64,000 nucleotides of DNA from Pelomonas sp. SE-A7 (GTDB lineage: Bacteria > Pseudomonadota > Gammaproteobacteria > Burkholderiales > Burkholderiaceae_C), in the NCBI RefSeq assembly GCF_030345705.1, contig NZ_JAUASW010000001.1:2852001-2916000 (forward strand), written 5' to 3'. Of this stretch, positions 1 to 8,050 are shown one piece after another (the stretch's first letter is position 1; each line of letters starts with the position of its first letter). The translations under genes and the position numbers were made by a program. The notes beneath the pieces were generated by a model, which worked only from the letters and a program-made list of their open reading frames with translations, searched no databases and was not told the DNA's origin.

Positions 1-1385
1 CCCTGGCCACCGCCTTCGAGGCCATGCGCACCGACATCCGCGCCCGCGAGGAGCAGGTGCGCCGCCTCGCGTTCTGGGACCCGCTGACCGGTCTGCCCAA
101 CCGCGAGCAGTTCAGCCAGAGGCTGTCGCAGCAGCTGAATGCCTCCGGCCGCTGCGCAGTGCTGATGCTGGACCTGGACCGCTTCAAGCATGTCAACGAC
201 GTGCTGGGCCACGCCTTCGGCGACCAGCTGCTGTGCAGCGTGTCGGAGCGGCTGAGCAGGCTCTCGGCAGCGAGTTCGAGCCTGCTTGCCCGGCTGGGCG
301 GCGACGAGTTCGTGCTACTGCTGGAAGGTGCCGACGAGATGGCGGCCATCCAGGCCGCCCGGCGCATCCTCAAAGACTTCGAACAGCCGCTGCACATCGA
401 GGACCAGACCGTGGATATAGGCGCCGGCATCGGCATTGCGCTGAGCCCCGAGCACGGCATCGAGGTCAGCACCCTGCTCAGCCGCGCCGAGCTGGCCATG
501 TATTCGGCCAAGCGGCGGCAATGCGGCAGCATGGTCTACGAGGCGGCGCTGGATGCCGGCAGCCAGGAGTCGCTGTCCCTGCTGGGCGAGCTGCGCCATG
601 CGGTCGAGGCCAACGAGCTGCGCCTGTACCTGCAGCCCAAGATCGACCTGAACAGCGGAGCTGTCGTCAGTGCCGAAGCCCTGGTGCGCTGGGACCATCC
701 GCAGCGCGGCCTGGTGCCGCCCATGGCCTTCATCCCGTTCGCCGAGCAGACCGGTTTCATCCGTCAGCTGACCGCCTGGGTGCTGGCCGAGTCGGCCAAG
801 GTGCTGCAGTCGGCCCGGCTGCGCGGCCTGGACCTTCGCATCAGCGCCAATCTCTCGACCCGCGACCTGCTGGACCAGGACCTGCCGGTCAAGGTCGAGC
901 AGCTGCTGAGCCGTTACTCGGTGGCGCCTGAATTCCTTTGCCTGGAGATCACCGAGAGCGCCATCATGGATGACCCGCAGCGTGCCCTGCAGACGCTGGA
1001 GCGCTTGCATGAGATGGGCTTCCGCCTGTCCATCGACGACTTCGGCACCGGTTATTCCTCGCTGGCCTATCTGAAGCGTCTGCCCGTGGACGAACTGAAG
1101 ATAGACAAGAGTTTCGTGATGGCCATGGAGCGCGAGATCGACGATGCCAAGATCGTTCGTTCGACGATCGAGTTGGCCCACAACCTGGGGCTTAGCGTGG
1201 TGGCTGAAGGCGTGGAGACCGGCAAGGCCTGGAAGCTGCTCGCCGGCCTGGGCTGCGACGAAGGCCAGGGCTATTTCATCAGCCGACCCATGCCCGTCGA
1301 GCAGTTCTTCGAGTGGCTGCCGCGCTGGCAGGCGCCCGACCTCAGCGGCGAGCGGCTGGACACGATGTTCTCGGAGCTGAACTAG
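1..1385 (+). CDS. Diguanylate cyclase/phosphodiesterase (GGDEF-EAL), 5'-truncated
   Basis: This is the 3' part of a cyclic-di-GMP turnover enzyme. The frame is already open at the first base of the window, and the residues before the first internal ATG (24) read like the end of a HAMP or coiled-coil linker, so the true start lies upstream. A GGDEF domain carries an intact GGDEF signature at 297-311, which predicts diguanylate cyclase activity. It is followed by an EAL domain with EAL at 675-683. The other expected EAL elements are present: the NLS segment, LEITES, DDFGTGYSSL, the catalytic Glu in VAEGVE and the QGY segment. Both halves therefore look competent on paper, though in such fusions usually one activity dominates. 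The sensory N-terminus is not visible, so the input signal is unknown. Confidence 0.93.
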   Translation, partial: LATAFEAMRTDIRAREEQVRRLAFWDPLTGLPNREQFSQRLSQQLNASGRCAVLMLDLDRFKHVNDVLGHAFGDQLLCSVSERLSRLSAASSSLLARLGGDEFVLLLEGADEMAAIQAARRILKDFEQPLHIEDQTVDIGAGIGIALSPEHGIEVSTLLSRAELAMYSAKRRQCGSMVYEAALDAGSQESLSLLGELRHAVEANELRLYLQPKIDLNSGAVVSAEALVRWDHPQRGLVPPMAFIPFAEQTGFIRQLTAWVLAESAKVLQSARLRGLDLRISANLSTRDLLDQDLPVKVEQLLSRYSVAPEFLCLEITESAIMDDPQRALQTLERLHEMGFRLSIDDFGTGYSSLAYLKRLPVDELKIDKSFVMAMEREIDDAKIVRSTIELAHNLGLSVVAEGVETGKAWKLLAGLGCDEGQGYFISRPMPVEQFFEWLPRWQAPDLSGERLDTMFSELN

Positions 1386-1406
1386 GCGTCGCCGGTCCAG
1401 GCCCGG

Positions 1407-2369
1407 TCAATAGCCGCGCTGACGCTGCACCTCGTGCAACAGCGGGCGGCCGGCCCGCAAGGCCAGCAGATTGGCAGCGACCACGGCCGCTGCCGTGCGC
1501 GCATCGGTCTGCGCTGCCGTGTGGGGCAGCACCGTCACCTGCGGATGCGACCAGAAGCGATGGCCGGTCGGCAGCGGTTCCTGCTGAAACACATCGAGCA
1601 CCGCGTGTCCGACCTGGCCGACGTCCAAGGCTGCTAGCAGGTCGTCCTCGACCACATGGGCGCCACGTGCCAGGTTGACCAGGGTTGCACCCTTCTTCAT
1701 CTGGCCCAGTCGGCGCGCATCGAAGAAGTCGCGCGTGGAAAGTGTCAGCGGCAGCAGATTGACCACGGTATTGGCCGACGCCAGTTCCCAGGCCAGGGCA
1801 TCCTCGCCATGGACGCAGGCCACGCCAGACAGGCTGACCGGCCTTGTGGCCCAGCCGCTGACCGCATAGCCCTGGGCCGCCAGCGCCCGCGCCACCCGGC
1901 CGCCCAACTCACCGAGACCAAGCACCAGCACTCGCCACTCGGCGGCACGCCGGTACTTGAGCGGCTGCCACTGCGCCTCGCGCTGCTGGACCGCCAGCTC
2001 GAAGAAGCGCCGGTGCAGGCTAAGCACGGCCCACAGCGCCGTGTGGACCATGGCCTCGTTCATCGCCGGATCGACCATGCGCGCCAGCGGCACACCGGCC
2101 GGCAGCGTGGTGTCGCTCAGCAACTTGTCGACGCCGGCCCAGACCGACTGGATCAGCTTCAGATTCGGCAGACCTTGCAGACTGCCGGCCGGCGGGTTGG
2201 CCACGATGGCCACCTCGACCTGCGCCGCCTGGGCAGCGTCGGTGGGCGGCTGCGTCAACCATTCCTCATGCGGCAGGGCCTCCTGCAGGGCCGACAGCCA
2301 GCCCGCCCGCTCGTCCTGCGCCGCCGCATCGTTGCGACCACTCCAGTGGCCCACAAGATAGAGGCTCAC
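1407..2369 (-). CDS. D-2-hydroxyacid dehydrogenase (glyoxylate/hydroxypyruvate reductase A-like)
   Basis: NAD(P)H-dependent 2-hydroxyacid dehydrogenase of about 320 aa, most like the GhrA branch that reduces glyoxylate and hydroxypyruvate. The Rossmann signature GLGELGGRVA lies mid-protein. It is followed by the NLARGAHV segment with the substrate Arg, the LDVFQQEPLP segment with the catalytic Glu, and the HTAAQT segment with the catalytic His. I chose the GTG at 2369-2367. It overlaps the TGA of pncC and follows an AGGAGAAGGAG ribosome site inside pncC. An upstream in-frame ATG at 2396 would overlap pncC by 30 bases. Last gene of the thiL-pgpA-pncC run, so probably co-transcribed. Substrate specificity is inferred from family only. 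Confidence 0.85.
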   Translation of the reverse strand: MSLYLVGHWSGRNDAAAQDERAGWLSALQEALPHEEWLTQPPTDAAQAAQVEVAIVANPPAGSLQGLPNLKLIQSVWAGVDKLLSDTTLPAGVPLARMVDPAMNEAMVHTALWAVLSLHRRFFELAVQQREAQWQPLKYRRAAEWRVLVLGLGELGGRVARALAAQGYAVSGWATRPVSLSGVACVHGEDALAWELASANTVVNLLPLTLSTRDFFDARRLGQMKKGATLVNLARGAHVVEDDLLAALDVGQVGHAVLDVFQQEPLPTGHRFWSHPQVTVLPHTAAQTDARTAAAVVAANLLALRAGRPLLHEVQRQRGY

Positions 2370-2866
2370 GACTCCTTCTCCTCGACCGCTTCGCAAAGCG
2401 CCTCGAGGCCGGCCCGCAGCGTGGCAATGCGCACATCGTGCCGATTGCCATCGAACTGCTCCTTCCAGACCCGGGTCGGCGTGCCCTGGTGGGCCAGGGC
2501 CAGCCAGACCGTGCCGACCGGCTTGTTGGCCGAACCGCCGGTGGGGCCAGCGATGCCGGTGACCGCCAGAGCCCAGTCAAGCGGCGCATGGGCCAGCAGG
2601 CCGCGCGCCATGTGGTGGGCCACCTCGCCGCTGACCGAACCGTGCAGGGCGATCAGCGCCGGCGGCACACCCAGCAGCTCGGTCTTGGATTGATCGCTAT
2701 AGCTGATCACGCTGCGCTCGAACCACTGGCTGGAACCGGACACGCTGGTGCAGGCCGAGGCGATCAGACCGCCGGTGCAGGACTCGGCCGTGCCCATGCG
2801 CTCGCGCCGCCTGATCAGGGCCACGCCTATGCGGTCTATCAACTCATGTTCGTCGGGAAACAGCAT
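2366..2866 (-). CDS. pncC: Nicotinamide-nucleotide amidohydrolase (CinA C-terminal type)
   Basis: A 166-residue stand-alone CinA C-terminal domain protein that deamidates nicotinamide mononucleotide to nicotinic acid mononucleotide in pyridine-nucleotide salvage. The AESCTGG segment near residue 27 holds the catalytic Ser. The GSVSGEVA and VTGIAGPTGG motifs are also conserved. Length matches the single-domain proteobacterial form; there is no N-terminal CinA domain. It sits 15 bp after pgpA, and its stop overlaps the GTG start of the downstream dehydrogenase. The thiL-pgpA-pncC order is common in proteobacteria and supports the call. Confidence 0.92.
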   Translation of the reverse strand: MLFPDEHELIDRIGVALIRRRERMGTAESCTGGLIASACTSVSGSSQWFERSVISYSDQSKTELLGVPPALIALHGSVSGEVAHHMARGLLAHAPLDWALAVTGIAGPTGGSANKPVGTVWLALAHQGTPTRVWKEQFDGNRHDVRIATLRAGLEALCEAVEEKES

Positions 2867-2881
2867 GGGCAGTTCTCCGTT

Positions 2882-3409
2882 TCAGACCACCGCGCGCCAC
2901 AGCGCGATGACGACAAGGGTACATCCGGCGGCCACGAAATCGTCAAACAATATGCCGAAGCCCTGGGCCCAGCCCACAGTCTCGCCAGGCCGGCCCTTGA
3001 ACATCGAATCGGCCCAGCGCACCGGCCCAGGCTTGGCGGCGTCGAAGAACCGGAACAAGCCGAAGGCGACGGCCTGGCCCAGCAGGCCGACCGGCATCAC
3101 CAGCCAAAGCACCAGCCAGAAGGCCAGCACCTCGTCCCAGACGATGGCGCCGGGGTCAGGTATTGCGAGGTTGCGGGCAGTCACCGTGCAGGCCCACCAT
3201 CCGACCAGCGTACCCAGGCCAATCGCCAGGCCCCATTGCGACGCTGTCAGCCAACGGTCCAACACAACGAAGGCCAGCCAGGCCCACAGAGTGCCGGCCG
3301 TGCCGGGCGCCTTGGGCGAAAGTCCGCTGCCAAAGCCCAGGGCGATCCAGTGCGCCGGATGGCGCAGCATGAAGCCGGCGGTGGCGCGGCGCGGGGCTTG
3401 GTCAGCCAT
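2882..3409 (-). CDS. pgpA: Phosphatidylglycerophosphatase A
   Basis: Inner-membrane phosphatase of 175 aa that dephosphorylates phosphatidylglycerol phosphate to phosphatidylglycerol. The N-terminal GFGSGLSPKAPGTAGT block and the VWDEVLAFW segment with acidic residues are the PgpA signatures. Hydrophobic stretches around residues 40-80, 95-125 and the C-terminus fit a multi-pass membrane protein. The ATG at 3409 overlaps the end of thiL by 8 bp, indicating translational coupling. Confidence 0.93.
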   Translation of the reverse strand: MADQAPRRATAGFMLRHPAHWIALGFGSGLSPKAPGTAGTLWAWLAFVVLDRWLTASQWGLAIGLGTLVGWWACTVTARNLAIPDPGAIVWDEVLAFWLVLWLVMPVGLLGQAVAFGLFRFFDAAKPGPVRWADSMFKGRPGETVGWAQGFGILFDDFVAAGCTLVVIALWRAVV

Positions 3410-4379
3410 GGACAGTCTTGAAGTGATCGAAGGATTCGTAGTCGGCGCTCAGCCCCTGTCCAGCGCCATCCAGCAACCGCAGGCCGGGTTCGGTCTCGAT
3501 CCGGCCTATGCGGGTCACGCGAGTTCCGCTGTCAATGGCAGCCGCCGCGATGGCGGCGCGGCGCTCGGGCGCGGCGGTGAAAAGCAGCTCGTAGTCGTCG
3601 CCACCGGCCAAGCTGCAAAGCCTCTGCAGCGGCACCGGCTGGGCCGCCAGCACGGCGCTGCGTGGAAGTTCGTCGGCCATCAAAGTAGCTCCGACACCGG
3701 ATCGGCGAAGCACGTGAGCCAGATCGCCCAGCAGGCCGTCCGAGATGTCGATCGCGCTGCTGGCAATGCCACGCAGCGCCTGACCCAGCGCCACGCGCGG
3801 CTGGGGCAGCTCCATGGCGCGACGGACCCGCTCGAAGTGATCGCCGGCCAGGCTCACCGTGCCGCGGAAGGCTTCGAGCGCCAAGCGTGCATCGCCCACC
3901 GTACCGCTGACGTAAAGCTCATCGCCGGGCCTGGCCCCGCTGCGCAGCAGGGCCGTGCCAATGGGCGCCTCGCCGAAAACGGTGATGCAGAGATTGAGCG
4001 GGCCGGCCGTGGTGTCGCCACCGACCAGCGGAATCCGGTGTTCATCGGCCAAGGAGAACAGGCCGGCGGCAAAGCGTTCCAGCCAGCTCGCATCGGCCCG
4101 CGGCAAGGCAATGGCAAGGGTAAAGCCGCGCGGTGTAGCGCCGCAGGCCGCCAGGTCGCTGAGGTTCACCGCCAACGCCTTGTGGGCGAGCCGCTCGGGC
4201 GCTACCGTGGACAGGAAATGCCGACCTTCGACCAGCATGTCCGAGGAAATCAGCCACTGCTGACCCGGTGTCGGCACCAGCGCCGCACAGTCGTCGCCTA
4301 TGCCCAGGGCCACGCCGGGCTGCGGCTCGGGGCCGCGCTGGAAGAAGCGTTGGATCAGGTCGAATTCACCAAGGGACAT
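3402..4379 (-). CDS. thiL: Thiamine-monophosphate kinase
   Basis: ATP-dependent kinase of 325 aa that converts thiamine monophosphate to thiamine pyrophosphate, the last step of thiamine cofactor synthesis. The N-terminus MSLGEFDLIQRFF is typical. GIGDDCA (ATP and metal binding), the SDMLVEGRHF block, the LSDLAACGA segment and the later ISDGLLGDL motif are all intact. First gene of the minus-strand operon thiL-pgpA-pncC-dehydrogenase. It is divergent from maeB, with 85 bp between the two start codons. Confidence 0.96.
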   Translation of the reverse strand: MSLGEFDLIQRFFQRGPEPQPGVALGIGDDCAALVPTPGQQWLISSDMLVEGRHFLSTVAPERLAHKALAVNLSDLAACGATPRGFTLAIALPRADASWLERFAAGLFSLADEHRIPLVGGDTTAGPLNLCITVFGEAPIGTALLRSGARPGDELYVSGTVGDARLALEAFRGTVSLAGDHFERVRRAMELPQPRVALGQALRGIASSAIDISDGLLGDLAHVLRRSGVGATLMADELPRSAVLAAQPVPLQRLCSLAGGDDYELLFTAAPERRAAIAAAAIDSGTRVTRIGRIETEPGLRLLDGAGQGLSADYESFDHFKTVHG

Positions 4380-4419
4380 GGCGGCATTCTCGCAGTCGGG
4401 ACCGTGTCAGCCGCGCTCC

Positions 4420-4425
4420 TACAAT
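4420..4425 (+). promoter_or_regulatory. Possible -10 hexamer of maeB
   Basis: TACAAT lies 39 bases before the maeB ATG in the 85-bp divergent spacer with thiL. No convincing -35 box is seen at the usual distance, so this is a weak call based on one hexamer. Confidence 0.35.
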
Positions 4426-4464
4426 CACTGCCCGATTCCGTCCGGCCCTGTCGCCCAAGTGCCC

Positions 4465-6759
4465 ATGTCCACGTCCGAAGAAAAACGCGCCGAACTCCGC
4501 AAAGCCGCACTGGAGTACCACGAGTTTCCGACCCCGGGCAAGGTGGCGATTGCCGCGACCAAGCAGCTCGTCAACCAGCGCGACCTGGCCCTGGCCTACT
4601 CGCCCGGCGTGGCCGCGGCCTGCGAAGAAATCGTGGCCGACCCGGCCAATGCCTTCCGCTACACCTCGCGCGGCAACCTGGTCGCCGTGGTCACCAACGG
4701 CACGGCCGTGCTGGGCCTGGGCGACATAGGCCCGCTGGCTTCCAAGCCAGTGATGGAAGGCAAGGGCGTGCTGTTCAAGAAGTTCGCCGGCATCGACGTG
4801 TTCGACCTGGAGATCCAGGAGAAGGACCTCGACAAGCTGGTCGACGTGATCGCCGCGCTGGAGCCGACCTTCGGCGGCATCAACCTCGAGGACATCAAGG
4901 CGCCGGACTGCTTCTACGTCGAGCGCAAGCTGCGCGAGCGCATGAAGATCCCGGTCTTCCACGACGACCAGCATGGCACGGCCATCGTCGTCGGCGCAGC
5001 CTTCCTGAACGGCCTCAAGGTGCTGGGCAAGGACATCAAGAGCATCAAGCTGGTGACCTCGGGCGCCGGCGCCGCCGCCCTGGCCTGCCTGCAGCTGCTC
5101 ATCAAGCTGGGTCTGCCGCGCGAGAACATCTGGGTGACCGACCTGGCCGGCGTGGTCTACGAAGGTCGGGTCGAGCTGATGGACCCGGACAAGGCCCAGT
5201 TCGCGCAGAAGACCGAGCAACGCACGCTGCGTGAAGTGATCAATGGCGCCGACGTGTTCCTGGGCCTGTCGGCCGGCGGCGTGCTCAAGGCCGACATGGT
5301 GGCGACGATGGCGGCCAAGCCGTTGATCTTCGCCCTGGCCAACCCGACGCCGGAAATCCTGCCCGAAGAAGTCAAGGCGGTGCGCGACGACGCCGTCATG
5401 GCCACCGGCCGCACCGACTATCCGAACCAGGTCAACAACGTCCTGTGCTTTCCCTACATCTTCCGCGGCGCGCTGGATTCGGGTGCCACGACGATCACCG
5501 ATGAGATGGAGATCGCTGCGGTCCATGCCATCGCCGAGCTGGCCCAGGCCGAGCAGAGCGAGGTCGTCGCCGCCGCCTATGCCGGCGCGACGCTGAGCTT
5601 CGGACCCGAGTACCTGATCCCCAAGCCCTTCGACCCGCGGCTGATGATGAAGATCGCGCCGGCCGTGGCTCAGGCGGCGGTCGATTCCGGCGTGGCCCTG
5701 CGGCCGGTCGCCGACATGGACGCCTACCGCGAGAAGCTGCAGAGCTTCGTCTATGCCTCGGGCACGACGATGAAGCCCATCTTCAACCTGGCCAAGCGTG
5801 CGACCAAGAACCGCGTCGCCTACGCCGAGGGCGAAGAGGAGCGGGTGCTCCGTGCGGTGCAGGTCGTGGTGGACGAAGGCCTGGCCCGCCCGACCCTGAT
5901 CGGCCGTCCCGAGGTGATCGCCCAGCGCTGCGAGAACTTCGGCCTGCGCCTGCAGCAGGGGCGCGACTACGACACGGTCAACGTCGAGCAGGACCACCGC
6001 TACCGCGACTACTGGCAGACCTACCACCGGCTGACCGAGCGCAAGGGCGTGACCCAGCAACTGGCCAAGATCGAGATGCGCCGTCGCCTGACCTTGATCG
6101 GCGCCATGTTGCTGCACAAGGGCGAGGTCGACGGCATGCTCTGCGGCACTTGGTCCAACACGGCCATGCACCTGCAGTACATCGACCAGGTCATAGGCAA
6201 GCGGCCGGGCGTCAAGAACTTCGCCTGCATGAACGGCCTGATCCTTCCGGGTCGCCAGGTCTTCCTGGTCGACACCCACGTCAACTACGACCCGACGGCC
6301 GAGCAACTGGCCGAGATCACGGTGATGGCAGCCGAAGAGCTGATGCGTTTCGGCATCCGGCCCAAGGCGGCCCTGCTCTCGCACAGCAATTTCGGCTCCA
6401 GCAACTGCCCCTCGGCGGTCAAGATGCGCGACGCGCTGGGCCTGATCCAGCAGGCCGCCCCCTGGCTGGAGGTCGACGGCGAGATGCATGGCGACACGGC
6501 GCTGGATGCCGCCTACCGCCAGCAGCTGATGCCGCGTTCGACGCTGTCCGGCGAAGCCAACCTGCTGGTGCTGCCCAATATCGACGCCGCAAACATCTCC
6601 TACAACCTGCTCAAGACCGCTGCCGGCGGAGGCATCGCCATCGGCCCGGTGCTGCTTGGCGCGGCCAAGCCGGTGCATGTCTTGACGCCTTCGGCCACCG
6701 TCCGACGCATCGTCAACATGACGGCCTTGACCGTGGCGGATGCCAATGCTGCGCGCTGA
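4465..6759 (+). CDS. maeB: NADP-dependent malic enzyme with C-terminal phosphotransacetylase-like domain
   Basis: Oxidative decarboxylation of malate to pyruvate with NADP reduction; 764 aa, the usual size of the proteobacterial MaeB fusion. The malic-enzyme half (about residues 1-430) has the AYSPGVA segment with the catalytic Tyr, SKPVMEGKGVLFK with the catalytic Lys, FHDDQHGTA for metal binding, and a GAGAAA nucleotide-binding turn. The C-terminal half (from about residue 440) is a phosphotransacetylase-like domain, which in relatives is regulatory (acetyl-CoA sensitive) rather than catalytic. The start is the ATG giving MSTSEEKRAEL; the frame is open further upstream, but that part overlaps thiL antisense and shows no homology. 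Single-gene unit. Confidence 0.95.
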   Translation: MSTSEEKRAELRKAALEYHEFPTPGKVAIAATKQLVNQRDLALAYSPGVAAACEEIVADPANAFRYTSRGNLVAVVTNGTAVLGLGDIGPLASKPVMEGKGVLFKKFAGIDVFDLEIQEKDLDKLVDVIAALEPTFGGINLEDIKAPDCFYVERKLRERMKIPVFHDDQHGTAIVVGAAFLNGLKVLGKDIKSIKLVTSGAGAAALACLQLLIKLGLPRENIWVTDLAGVVYEGRVELMDPDKAQFAQKTEQRTLREVINGADVFLGLSAGGVLKADMVATMAAKPLIFALANPTPEILPEEVKAVRDDAVMATGRTDYPNQVNNVLCFPYIFRGALDSGATTITDEMEIAAVHAIAELAQAEQSEVVAAAYAGATLSFGPEYLIPKPFDPRLMMKIAPAVAQAAVDSGVALRPVADMDAYREKLQSFVYASGTTMKPIFNLAKRATKNRVAYAEGEEERVLRAVQVVVDEGLARPTLIGRPEVIAQRCENFGLRLQQGRDYDTVNVEQDHRYRDYWQTYHRLTERKGVTQQLAKIEMRRRLTLIGAMLLHKGEVDGMLCGTWSNTAMHLQYIDQVIGKRPGVKNFACMNGLILPGRQVFLVDTHVNYDPTAEQLAEITVMAAEELMRFGIRPKAALLSHSNFGSSNCPSAVKMRDALGLIQQAAPWLEVDGEMHGDTALDAAYRQQLMPRSTLSGEANLLVLPNIDAANISYNLLKTAAGGGIAIGPVLLGAAKPVHVLTPSATVRRIVNMTALTVADANAAR

Positions 6760-6780
6760 GCGCCCGGACGGAAGCCCTTT

Positions 6781-6840
6781 TTACAAAAGTTTGTAAGAGC
6801 TCACCCGATATTTTTCAGCTCGCCAATTTCAAATTTGGCG
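6781..6840. promoter_or_regulatory. Two palindromes between maeB and the ribonuclease gene
   Basis: TTACAAA-AG-TTTGTAA (6781-6796) is a perfect 7-bp inverted repeat 21 bases after the maeB stop. A second imperfect palindrome, CGCCAA...TTGGCG, occupies 6821-6840. Both are AT-rich in a GC-rich genome, which suits operators or weak 3'-end hairpins. Which regulator, if any, binds them cannot be told from sequence. Confidence 0.4.
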
Positions 6841-6907
6841 TGGCATAGCAGCGCGGTGTGCGCACACTAACTCGACCCGGATTCCAGACCGGGCCGAGGG
6901 CTGCGGC

Positions 6908-6936
6908 TTGAGCTTTTCGGGCTCCTTCGGTACCAT
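6908..6936 (+). promoter_or_regulatory. Candidate sigma-70 promoter of the ribonuclease-barstar unit
   Basis: TTGAGC (6908-6913) and TACCAT (6931-6936) are separated by 17 bp. Each matches the sigma-70 consensus at four of six positions, and the pair lies 28 bp before the GTG start of the ribonuclease. Moderate support only. Confidence 0.4.
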
Positions 6937-6963
6937 GTCGCCTTTCAGGAACAGGGTAAACCC

Positions 6964-7377
6964 GTGTCTTTGCTTGATCGGTCACCGGTGTGGCCATCTT
7001 GGCGCCGTTTGGGTCTGGCAGCCGTTTTCGCGGCAGGACTGACCACAGGCGCCCAGGTGCCCGCCAAGGAATCGGTCACCGAGACAGCCACGGTTTCCTT
7101 GTCGGCATTGCCGCCGCAGGCTCAATCCACGCACGCCAAGATCCTTGCCGGGGGACCCTTCCCCTACGACAAGGACGGCATCGTGTTTGGCAATCGCGAG
7201 CGGCGCCTGCCGGTCAAGGCCCGGGGTTACTACCGCGAATACACCGTCAAGACGCCCGGCGAACGCAGCCGCGGCCCCCGGCGGTTGGTTTGCGGTGGCA
7301 CGCCGGCCACCCAACCTGAGGTTTGCTTTTACACCGACGACCACTATGCGAGCTTCCGGCGCGTCACCACGCCCTGA
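6964..7377 (+). CDS. Secreted guanyl-specific ribonuclease (RNase Sa/barnase family)
   Basis: A 137-aa extracellular-type endoribonuclease. Residues 1-30 form a signal peptide (Arg-rich start, hydrophobic 16-26). From LSALPPQAQ (46) to the end it follows the microbial N1/T1-type fold of RNase Sa: GPFPYDKDGIVFGNRE, then GYYREYTVKTPG. Catalytic residues by alignment from memory are Glu92 in YREYT, Arg103 and Arg107 in the RSRGPRR run, and His127 in DDHYASF; all are present. Cys110 and Cys121 could pair. The start is GTG with an AGGAACAGGG ribosome site. The next gene, 53 bp on, is a barstar-type inhibitor, so this is an RNase-inhibitor pair. The biological role, nutrient scavenging or antagonism, is not determined. 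Confidence 0.88.
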   Translation: MSLLDRSPVWPSWRRLGLAAVFAAGLTTGAQVPAKESVTETATVSLSALPPQAQSTHAKILAGGPFPYDKDGIVFGNRERRLPVKARGYYREYTVKTPGERSRGPRRLVCGGTPATQPEVCFYTDDHYASFRRVTTP

Positions 7378-7414
7378 AGCCAGCGAGCCGGCGGTTCGAA
7401 AGATTGTGACTATC

Positions 7415-7420
7415 TAGGAG
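7415..7420 (+). promoter_or_regulatory. Near-consensus ribosome binding site of barstar gene
   Basis: TAGGAGGAACGCGACC precedes the ATG at 7431. The AGGAGG core is far stronger than the site of the GTG-started ribonuclease upstream, which would favour inhibitor over toxin synthesis from a shared mRNA. Confidence 0.6.
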
Positions 7421-7430
7421 GAACGCGACC

Positions 7431-7826
7431 ATGCTTTTGCAGACCGTCCGTCCCAATATCGTGCAGGCCATCAGGGCCTACCGGGTAGAGGACTTGATGC
7501 AGGCCGCACAGGATGCCGGACAGCATTTCCTGTATGCCAACCTGACTGAGGCCCAGTCCAAGCAGGACGTGCTTGAGGGGATTGCCCAGGCCTTCCTGTT
7601 TCCGGCGCATTTCGGCAAGAACCTGGACGCTTTGTACGACTGCATGACCGACCTGGTCCACAAGTCCGGCAGCCAGCCGGGCTTCGTGGTGGTGCTGGAG
7701 CAGTTGCCCGACAACATCCGCTTCGACCGCGAGGCGCGCGAGCAGTTGCTCGACGTGTTCCGGGAGGCGGCCGATTACTGGGCCGATCGCAAGATCCAGT
7801 TCCGGTGCTTCTATTCTTTTCAGTAG
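7431..7826 (+). CDS. Barstar-family ribonuclease inhibitor
   Basis: Cytoplasmic inhibitor of 131 aa that should bind and block the adjacent ribonuclease before its export. The core barstar pattern is visible: a helix-rich start, SKQDVLEGIAQAFLFPAHFGKNLDALYDCMTDL-type spacing (residues about 43-75, FP-x-x-FG-x-N followed by DALYDC), then a beta strand GFVVVLEQL. It has about 30 extra N-terminal residues compared with classical barstar. No signal peptide is present, as expected. Strong ribosome site, 53 bp after the RNase gene, same strand. Family assignment is good; partner specificity is inferred from adjacency. Confidence 0.88.
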   Translation: MLLQTVRPNIVQAIRAYRVEDLMQAAQDAGQHFLYANLTEAQSKQDVLEGIAQAFLFPAHFGKNLDALYDCMTDLVHKSGSQPGFVVVLEQLPDNIRFDREAREQLLDVFREAADYWADRKIQFRCFYSFQ

Positions 7827-7860
7827 CCCGCTCCCAAGAAAACGGGTCATGGGAGCGGGC
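7826..7860 (+). terminator. Perfect 11-bp inverted repeat after barstar
   Basis: GCCCGCTCCCA (7826-7836) pairs with TGGGAGCGGGC (7850-7860) across a 13-base loop, beginning at the last base of the barstar stop codon. There is no U-run after it, so it is an mRNA 3'-end hairpin or attenuator rather than a classical intrinsic terminator. Confidence 0.45.
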
Positions 7861-8020
7861 TGCTGAGGTGGCCCCGGTTATTGAGAAGCCTGCTGCAAAG
7901 AATGCCAGCAAGGCAGCAGCCAACGCAAACTTCGGCATGAACATGCCGATGATGTGCAGTGCCTTCGATACCTCGATGTGGCTGAGCGCCGCCTGAGGCG
8001 CGCAGACAGGCACGATGAAA

Positions 8021-8050
8021 GAGAGGCCCCTCGGGGCCTCTTTTCTTTTT
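8021..8050 (+). terminator. Intrinsic terminator, plus strand
   Basis: GAGGCCCC/GGGGCCTC stem (8023-8030 with 8033-8040) is followed by TTTTCTTTTT. This is the best U-tract in the window. It ends plus-strand transcription from the ribonuclease-barstar unit and abuts the stop codon of rsmA (8050) on the other strand. On the minus strand the run after the stem (CTCTTTC) is weaker. Confidence 0.8.

Noticed and set aside
7838..8013. Small minus-strand open frame with a signal-peptide-like start (MPKFALAAALLAFF)
   Set aside because: No ribosome site is visible, the frame runs on antisense into the barstar gene, and no second feature supports it. It remains a remote possibility.
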